Positions 51,701 through 62,044 of a stretch of DNA of 64,000 bases are shown here, in pieces (position 1 is the first letter of the stretch; each line of letters begins with the position of its first letter). The DNA is taken from assembly GCF_910596095.1 (NCBI RefSeq), contig NC_056538.1:33413922-33477921 (forward strand), written 5' to 3'. The notes beneath the pieces are model-generated. The model had not been told where the DNA came from, made no database searches, and worked only from the letters and a program-made list of their open reading frames with translations. The position numbers and the translations under genes were made by a program. This DNA is from Thunnus maccoyii. Taxonomy: Eukaryota > Chordata > Actinopteri > Scombriformes > Scombridae.

Positions 51701-54700
51701 TTCAGTCAGAAGGACATGACTCACTCCTCAAAGCTTAAGTATTGTATGTTTGACGGTTCAGGGATTCTTGAATGAACAAGCTGCTCTATGTGATCATAGG
51801 CAAACCTCCAACACAGCTGTGGACTATCATGCAATTATGTGTTTAAGCCCTGTGGTGAGGGTTATGGGGTGATATATATGTGTGTGTGCGGGAATTGACT
51901 GACGCGTCACTTCTCTACAGATTAATCAAGTGGTTTTCTTCCAAAGTTCCTGTTTTTAAGTGAAATTTCCCCCTTCGTGTTAATATCTGACCACTGAAGA
52001 GAAGCAAGGAGAGAAGGGATCTATTGATGCTCAGTATGAAGAGGATGAACACAACACATGAACAAAACATGACATTAAATATTAATGCAACTAGTTAAAT
52101 ATGAACATAATTCACAGGAGGTGAATTTCCAGTGAATAAAAGTTGATAAAACAGTAAAATACAAAGTGAAAGTCGATGTAGAAGACTGTCTGGGACTGTC
52201 TGTGAGCCCTGCGTCTTACCGTAGCATACAGATGTACTGTCCGGTGTCGGCGGCGGTGGCCGGCTGCAGCCACAGTCTGTCTCTGTCTTTGCTGATCCGC
52301 GAGCTGCAGAGAGGATCACGAACATAAATCAGATACGATTCAATTACAACGACATTAGAACAAACTCTAATGATGCTAATCGAGCCGCTCGTCTCCAAAA
52401 CCTAATACATCCAGCCTGGAGGGGAAATCGTTAGCGTGCACTTCATCAGTCTGATGACCCCCCCAAACCCCGCCTCCACCCCCCCCGGTCCCCTGTCAAT
52501 CATTAGAGGTTCAACATTAACATCTCCTCGTCTACAGCTGAGTATAAATCACTAAATTATCCAGTAAGATGGAAAACATCTGTCCCACAATGCACCACTC
52601 TCACAGCACTAAGAGTCTACAGTCATATAAATCATAAATATCCCCCTTATTTATCATTTATAACCAATATATACAGTTAATAAATGGTTTATTACACTAG
52701 ATAATGTAGTTATAAGCAGATATAAGTGTTTATTAATGTTCAGTATTTGTCATGAAGACATATTTTATATTATTACAGCAGCAAACACAGGAGTTATTGA
52801 TTAATACATTAACACATAAACACGTATATCTGCTGACAGCTACATTTTCATGACATTTTCATGACATTTAATAACTCTTTATATTCTGATAATTCACGAT
52901 AAAAACGGGGACTTAAAGTAAAGTGTAACCACAAATATATTACAATATTTTCAGCATCTTTAATCTTTTATCACTCATGGTTTTCTTTTCTTTTACCTTC
53001 TTCCTGTAGGCATCATTATATTTTCTTTTAACGCTTTAATTCAAATATGTATTGATTATTCATGAGTGCTTTTGTTGTGTTTTGTTTATAAATGTGTAGA
53101 CAATGTTTTTAAAAAGTGCTACATAAATAAGGCTATTATTTATTATTTAATAAATCAAACCAAAAGCTAAATATAAATTCAGCATGCTAACATGCTAACA
53201 ATGCTAACATTGCCTGATATCACTCAGTACTCCCTGTTCAATAATTTACTCAATAGTGAGAAGTAATAATTCTCACTAATCATCAATATTTTGTGTCGTC
53301 ACTGTCAGCTGTAGAACTTTAATCAAATGTGAGCAGAAATAATTTACACGCTCAGATTCAGTAACTATTCATACATGATGGAGGTTAAATATAGTGAACT
53401 ATAGACTAGAGGTCTACATGGGTCCACTTGGATCTGAGGAACCGAGACCTGGCCCGGGACCTGAGTCGGACAGGATCCAAATTTGACTTTTTATCAGGTC
53501 GGGTCTCCTCAACATGTCCGACAGCTGAGTGGTCACAATCGCCGAGTGTTTGGAGATGAGAGCAGAACATAAAATGTGAAGTAAAGAGAAAATTCTGTGT
53601 GTTCTTTGTTTTCATGAGGAACAAGTTAAAGGAAAAAAGAGAAGAAGGAGGTGAAACCAGCTGACATATCAACTGTTTAATCCTGTTATATTCAAATAGT
53701 CGACAAATATGAGAAAAAAAGTTCTGACATGCTGTTAAGTGAATTTTGGATATTTTAAATTGGATTCACAGATATGAAATGTATTAAATTTATATATATA
53801 TATATGTACATGTTCAACATCTTAGTGTAGTGTATCAGCATGCTAACACTTGCTAATTAGCACTAAACACAAAGTACAGCTGAGGCTGATGGGAATCTTA
53901 TTCATTTTGCAGTTATTGCTCATAAACCAAAGTACTGGACCTGATGATGGTGCTGCATGAAAAGTCAGAATATCACCAAAGTTATTACGATTCATTCTGA
54001 GAGGAACATGAATTTCATGGCAATCTATCAAACTTTTATGAGATATTTCAATCTGGACAAAGAGGTTGGTGGACTCGGCTAATAAAAACTGTGAACTCAC
54101 ATCTTTATACAGAATTAATCTTCTAACAGTCATTGAACAGTTTTACTGCACTGATTTTTTTTTTTTTGTGGCTGCAAAAGTGGTTTTATGATCCTTTAAA
54201 AAGCAAAATGAGAAGAGCAGCAGTTTGAAGTTAGTCAGTAAGAAGGTAATAAAGGTATCTGAGTATGTGGACAGCTGAACATTAGTGAAACATGTTCATT
54301 AATCTGCTGCAGGGATTAGTGAGGTCACACATCAGCTGTACAGGACTACCTGGATGTGATTGGCTGCTCCAGGTCATGGCCGTCGGGGAGGCGGTACCAG
54401 AAGAGGTTGTGTCCGGCGCTCTGGGTGGAGGAGTAGTTGTAGACGGAGGGATGAGAGAACAGAGGACAGGAGAGCCATCCGGCCTCCCCATCCAGGATGG
54501 AGACCGCCCCCTCACTGGACTCCCCCCAGTCATAACACATGGGCTCTGAGACGGAGAGACGTTAAAGGAAAAGTTCAACAACAGAGCCGCCATCTGTCCG
54601 AACCTCGAGACAAGTCCACTTTATGCTAATCACAACCAGAAGCAGTATAAATGTTACTTTAACGTATTCTAGCTTTGAGGATAAAACGTCTAATATTACA

Positions 54701-57700
54701 ATAGTTTTGGTTTGGTTTTATTTTTTCATAAATAAACCTAAACATGACAAATTTTTCCACATGTTCACCTGGAAAACTAACAAACAACCCAATGAAGTGT
54801 CTCAAAAAACTTCAGGTTGTAAATGCAGGGAATGAGCTTCCAGAGGATGTAGGGGGATAAATTCTGGTCGACAAAATTATAAATTGTTATTTTAAATAAG
54901 TAGTTGTATTGTTTTGTTTGTACCAGAAAACTGTTTGTTTTTTCAATGAATTTCAATAAATACTGTAAATAAAAACACACAGATTCAAAAGAAAAACATA
55001 AAACATGGACATGCAGAAACACAAAACAAACAAACAAAACTGTAAACAGCACATAAAATAAAGTGTTTTACATAAAATTGAAGCAAGAAACAGGATAAAA
55101 ATACTAAAAGTTTTTGTGTTATTCTCTGTGTCTGAAACACAGCTTCACAATCTTTCTGGACTTTTTTTAGAAGCAGTATAAATGTGTTATTTTTATCTAC
55201 TCTAAAAATGGTGTATTTGAATATTTCTGCATGCTGGGGTCCCTGAACAGTCTTGGAATTGCATAAATTGGGTCTGACTGGAAAGCTGAGACTCTTGTGG
55301 ATTCAATGAGCCAAATTATATTCATCTGTGATGATGTTAGTCCTCGAAGGGGCCATTTTCTTGTGTGTGTGTGTGTGTGTGTGTGTGCGCATGTCTTTCT
55401 ATCTTCAAGGGAACCAATTTCAGTTGAAAACCAGGATTGTGAGGACGTTTTTAGCCTCATCACAACTTAAAAGGGCAGTTTGAGGGTTAAGACTTGGCTT
55501 TAAGGTTAAAGTTAGATTTGAGTTTAGGTTCAGTTTAGGGTAAGGGGCTGGGAATGCATGATGTCAATGAGTGTCCTCACAAGGATATAAAGACAAACGT
55601 GTGTGTGTGTGGGTGCGCATGTCTTTCTATCTTCAAGGGAACCAATTTCAGTTGAAAACCAGCGTTGTGAGGACGTTTCCGTGTTGCGAGGACGTTTCCG
55701 TGTTGCGAGGACGTTTCCGTGTTACGAGGACGTTTCCGTGTTGTGAGGACGTTTCCGTGTTGTGAGGACGTTTCCGTGTTACGAGGACGTTTCCGTGTTG
55801 TGAGGACTTGGCTTTAAGGTTTAAGTTAGATTTGGGTTTAGGTTCAGTTTAGGGTAAGGGGCTGGAAATGCATGATGTCAATGAGTGTCCTCACAAGGAT
55901 ATAAAGACAAACGTGTGGGTGTGTGTGTGTGTGTGTGTCTCGAGGTGACTGGGGTCCATATAAGGTCTTGCACTGGGACTCATGATAACTAACTGACACC
56001 AAACACAAACAGTTCTGATTCAGTATCAACAGACATCCATTAAATACACATTAAAGGATCTGGATCAGGATCAGGATCATCCTGATCTGGACCTCTTTCA
56101 TTTCTTGGACACAATAAATTATATTTTGGTATTTGGTATACTTGGAGAAACTAAGAACTAGTGGTTGCTGTTTATATATTCTGAATGTTAAGAAATTCTT
56201 TCATATCTTCATAATTATAAAATGACAGAGTGAAGTGAAAGAGCAGCAGAGGGACGTTTTTGGCCCTCAGGTTGTTGATCTGAGTCTTGTCTCAGAGTGA
56301 TGTTGTTGGTCTCTTTTATTTTCAGAGAGGAGCTGAATATAAGAGCGGAAGAAGAAGAGAGGGGTAGGTGGTATTTATAGGACTGCTGAAAGTAGCGTGG
56401 TTGAGGTGTTGTTGACATATAGAGAATAATATTCAGTTCAACTTAAAAGCTTCCTCTCTCTCTCTCTCAGTGGACGTCATTGTTAACTGAACGACATTAT
56501 GACACTTCCATCTCGTTAAAGGATGACAGCACAGAGGGCAGCTGCTGCATTAAAACACTTGAGACTCATCTGAGCTGCGCACGAAACACTTTTACATCAG
56601 TGAGAGACGGACGACTCAGTTTCATCTGAGGTTAAAATAGATCTTCATTATTAAATCTGGTATACAAAACCGGACATATTTGACATAAAAAAATAAGAAA
56701 AGAGGGTTTAAAATAGAATAAGATGTAAACTGACTGCTGATGTTTTTGGACTGAAGCCACAGACTTTGACTCTGACCTTGACACTGAACATATCCCAGCA
56801 CTCAGAGATATTTTTATCAGGCTGGGAAAACTTCTGACACAGAATTTAGGGGAACACTGATATCTGATTGAACTCTTCTGTGTTTTTGTGTTTGATAATG
56901 ATGAATACAGATTTTGAATTATTTTAAAGAGGACATATTCTGCACATTTCCAGCTCTATATTTATATTCTGGGGCTCTACTGGAATATCTTTGCATGATT
57001 TCCAGTTAAAAACTCCTTATTTATCTTCTACTGGTCCTTTATGCAGCCCCTCAGTTCAGCCTCTGTCTGAAACAGGCCGTTTTAGCTCCTGTCTCTTTAA
57101 GGCCCCGCCTCCTGATGAGCCCACTCTGTTCTGATTGGTCAGCTTCAGGAAGCTACGTAAACAAACTATAGTAGCAGGATTTCACTTCTTTTTCTCCTTC
57201 TTTACTCCAAATGTCAACTTCTCAAATACATCTATACATGTTGGAGCTAAATCACATCTGAAATATGAAAGTGGACGTTTATGGAAATGTGACAATTAGG
57301 GACGCAACGGTGACGAAATTTTCCCACCAGTTGATAAACTTGTCAACACCGATGTCACCAGTTACACCAGACATTTTACAAGATGAGATATTTGTTGATG
57401 ACGCTCAGTATCTGTAGATCGCTTCCTTTAATCTCTAACATTAGACTTTTAGTTTAGATCTTCCCCTTATTTAAGAGTTAGTGACAGCGAGCTTCGGGCT
57501 GCTGCCAGCCGGTCGACCTCCATGTACAGCCGGGCTGCGGCAAACAGTCATGGGGACGAGCCGGAGGATGACGGCCACTTAGAACCAGAACAAGAGCAAC
57601 CCGCCTGCCGTCCAGAGAGAAACTCACAGAGAGCAGGAGAGTTTCTGTTGAAAACAAGCAGCGAGCAAGCAAGCAGCTGCTCGCTAACAGCTACGTGTTT

Positions 57701-59815
57701 ACAGCGGAGAGCGGGAGGGAGGACAGAGGTCACGCTCCGCTACACTGTGGTGGTTCACACATTTGTAAGCTGAGGCCACAAATGGGACAATATCGTCCTG
57801 ATGATTGTGGAATTGGATCAGAAAATACAATATGGGTTGTTTTGGACAATGACAAACCACATAATTGGTTTAGTTTGGAGGATTTGTTAGTTATCACCAA
57901 AACTTTAAGTCCCAGAGAGCATTGCTGTTCAAAAACTAAAATAAAATCCAAAAAACTGGATAAACACACTGGATAAACTCAAAAATGGTTACAGCAGCTG
58001 TGTTTTTGTGTTTGTTGATTTTACATCTCTGGATGGAGTCTTCTGCACAGCAATGGCTCATGGGTATTGTGGTATTTAGAGCCATTTCACATGCAAACTG
58101 ATGTTGAAACATTTCTCAACTGCAAACCCTCATATAAGAGAAGCTCCAACCAACACGTTTGAGTTTTTTGCTGGAAAATAAGACTGAAACGACTAATTGA
58201 TCGTCAAAATTAGTGAGGACTTATCCTCTGCTAATTGTTTTTATTGACAAAAGGTTTAAGCACTGAGTCAAGTATTCAGTCTTTAGCCAATCAATCAATC
58301 GAAGCACACACACACACACAGTCCTTCAGGTCTTCAGAAGACTCGTTTATAATGGATGAGTTAATTATATGGAGGATAAAAGACGATGACTGTTCAATAC
58401 ATGATAATAACAGTGATGACTAATGAGTCTCAACACCACAGACTCTCTAATACACTTAAATTAGACCTCAGACCATCAGCTCATCAGACTGGTGATTTAG
58501 TAGAAGTGTCTAATAGTGATCAGAGAACCACTGGAACCATCTTAAAGACCACCAACACCATGTCCACAATAACAAGAACTAACTCTTGACACTCTTTGAA
58601 CCCCTTTAAAGAAGCCCGACACCCCCTGAAACCTCTAGGACACCAGACAACCTCACTTTAAAGATCCCTAAAGCACAAAAACAACCCCTTTTAAGAACTG
58701 GAACTCCCAGTAGGACCACTGGCATCCCTTCAGGCACCAACAAAACCTCTTTGTTTTCCTCCACAACCCCCTAATCAGTTCAGTTCAATCCAGTTTCATA
58801 ATCATAAAAGAAAGACAACTCAAAACTCTGCTCTGGGTTTTCACCGCAGATCCCCACAAAACAAAACAAAACAAGGACGCTAACAAAGCAACACAGTACA
58901 TAAAATAAAGCCAGCAGAAACGTCAGATAGGTTGGACCACCGTGTGTAACTATACATCTTTAAACTTTACAGTTACGGCTGAAAATGACAACAGAGAAAA
59001 ACGAGTTTGCCAAGTTCTCTTCAAATCAACCACCAGTCATCTACCCGGAAGTGATTGTTGCTGTTAGCACGACGTCACGGTCTTCAGTTCTGAGGAATGA
59101 TGGAGTAATATTTTTATGATTGAGTACGTATTAAATGTGTAGTTGACCAATCAGATTGCTTGGTGGAAACTACCTGTTGTATAATTTAGGCTTGTGACAG
59201 TGTAACTTGTGTAATTTCTCTCTCTCTCTCGCTCTCTCTCTCTGAGTCACTCACTCTCACTCTCTCTTCCTCTGTATATGTGAACGAGACCTGCTAGAAG
59301 CCACTTTGTCGTTAAACGTGTTTCGTGGAGCCATGAATGGACCCATAACATGTTAAAAAAAAAAAAAAACACATCAGTAACAAGAGTAAGTACTGTAGTT
59401 TTCCTGGAATGGAGCCTATCTATTGAAGTAGTTGGTGACCTGCCAGTTTTTTACATATAAAAACTCCACTGCCTACAGAGTATGTCACTGAATTACTCAT
59501 ATCCTCACACAGGAACTTGTGGGTAGGTCTCGTGTCACACTATTCCACTAACCTCGACTGTGGAACAACCTGTCTGATGAACTCAGACTGATGGAATCAC
59601 TATCTTCTTCTAAATAACACATTTCTAACAAAAAGGCTTTTGATTAATCTCTTTTAAATGTTATTAAATTTAGTTTTTATTAATATCATTATTACTTTGC
59701 TTCTGAAAATGTATTTTTACCTCATACTGTACCTTCAATTTTGGATTTTTTTTCATTTTGTCCTTAGAAAGCACTTTGTAATCCCTGCTTTAATCATTTC
59801 TATATAAATAAACAA

Positions 59816-59852
<37 letters not shown>

Positions 59853-60064
59853 ACTATAAAGTGAAAGTTGTGGAATTCACTGGTTTCTTTGTAGCAGCAG
59901 CTGCAGAATAACTGGACTCTGCTGATAAAACAACGGCCAGTTTTGGGTCGGGAGCCTCAGTTTGAGACCCCAGAGTGCAGGATAGTTTCAGTCCTGCAGG
60001 TTCTCGGGATCCTGAACGCTGGATTAATGGGGGCTCTCTACACCTCATGTACAGTGTGTGTGTG

Positions 60065-60105
<41 letters not shown>

Positions 60106-60262
60106 TGGTAATTGACCTGTCAGGTTTTCCCTGCTGAAGTATTAGTCTTTCTATTAAAATCCTCTCCAACATCCATCCACCTCCTTCTCCTCCTCGCTCA
60201 CTTTCCTTCCATCCATCTACACTAATACCTTCAACCTCATCCCTCCCTCCTCTCTACCTCCA

Positions 60263-60296
<34 letters not shown>

Positions 60297-62005
60297 TCCA
60301 TCCATCTGTGACATGCTGCTGTAAGTCTCGTGTGCAGGTCTCGGTTTTAATCTCGGCTGCTCCGCGTACAGTCTGCTGTATTTCACCATGTTGTGCTTGT
60401 AAGTACTGAAACTAACCCTGATAATAAATAAATCATCTCTACCTGCACGACTCACAGTCATAGAAGAAGAAGAAGATTTTATTCCCTGATGTTTCTGTTT
60501 TGTTTTAGTTGATTTATTTTCTATTCTGTAAACATTAATCTCATATGTTTTGTATGTATCATGCTAATGTGAAGCATTTTGTAACGTGTTTTGAAAAGTG
60601 CTGAATATATTATAATAATAATAAATAAAGTCTGTCAAACATTCTCTGCTTTTCTCTCTTTGTAAACTGAATATTTTTGGGTTTCGGACTGTTTGGACTC
60701 AATATTTAACATAATAAACAATTTGTTGATTAATGAGGAAAATGTCTGTTAGTTGCAGCCTCACAGAGATGTAAGAACAAGAATTATTATTATTGACAAA
60801 GAAAAAGGGAACAAACCAAATAGAATATAAAAGATCCAATTTATACACGTACAGCTAATATTATAAATATCATCATGTGTGTCCTTGAGGTCTAACAAAC
60901 GTGCTGAATGAATTTTTACATTATTTACATGAATGTCTTCTTCAAATCTCCTAAATTATATTTAAATATTATTCATTGTTTAACAGTTGGTGGAAAAGAA
61001 AAGACACACGTAGCAACTTTCCAGATTCGTTAATCAACATTTCCTCGTTATCTTGATAGTAATGCAGCATGTAATGAAATCCAGCCGACGTTATGTTTCA
61101 GTCGTATTTAAACGTCATTTCTGGACACAGAGATTCTTCTTCTCTGCATTTGTTGGTCAACTGTGACATTAAACCGTCTTCTCTTCTTCAAAGACTCCTG
61201 AAACATCATCTTTTTTTATTCCTCATGTTCTTCTTCCCAATCAAAACCTGGCGCCTACATTACCCACGATGCACCTGGAGATTGTGGTATGTTATGCTAG
61301 TAGCAGCTAATGTAGCCTGGAGCTGCTAGCCTCCAGCAGAGCATCTTTCTAACTTCACGCCCCTAGATTTCTTTTTTTTAAAACTTTTCCTACTTGACGT
61401 CTTCAGCCCCAACAGACGCTGACTCTAGTGACATCATTATCATCATCATTATCATCATCATCATCATCATCATCAGTAGCTTTAAATAACTTTTTACACA
61501 AAGAACATCTGGAAACACTCACTAAGGTGGAAAAAAACAGCAGAGTTCATCTTAACTGTTGCGCAACATTTTTCTGCAGAAAACCACGAGTTGAACGGAG
61601 GCCGTCTTGCCGCCGTCGAACGGAGACGTGAAGGTTCAATAAACATGATCTACATGTTATAATGAGCACGTTCTGTCCTGTAATCGACTCTTTGGATGCA
61701 GGATCGTGTCAGTTTGTCTCAGTTTGACTGCAAAACAAAGATTTGCATTTTTTTAATTTGCAAAACTTTTCTCAGAACCCAGAAAAGCTATTTTAATGTG
61801 CATGATGTCATTTTACTGTAAGGTTTATGGAACGTTACACATGTTTGTATAAATTGAAGCAGTTTGCTGATGTAATCAGTTTCCCCCCCGAATAATTAAT
61901 TCAAGTTTCATCTCATTTCATTCACTCAAATCCCATCAACTCCATCTCTCTCTCCCTCCTCCACCATCCATCCTCCTGCACAGTGACCCCCCCCCCCCCC
62001 ACTGT

Positions 62006-62044
<39 letters not shown>

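Noticed and set aside
57522..57976. Open frames in a GC-richer patch possibly from a hAT transposase
   Set aside because: No conserved transposase motif could be read; only a weak terminal resemblance nearby.
59165..59352. Possible LTR (TGTTG... to ...ATAACA)
   Set aside because: No matching target duplication on the two sides and no second copy.
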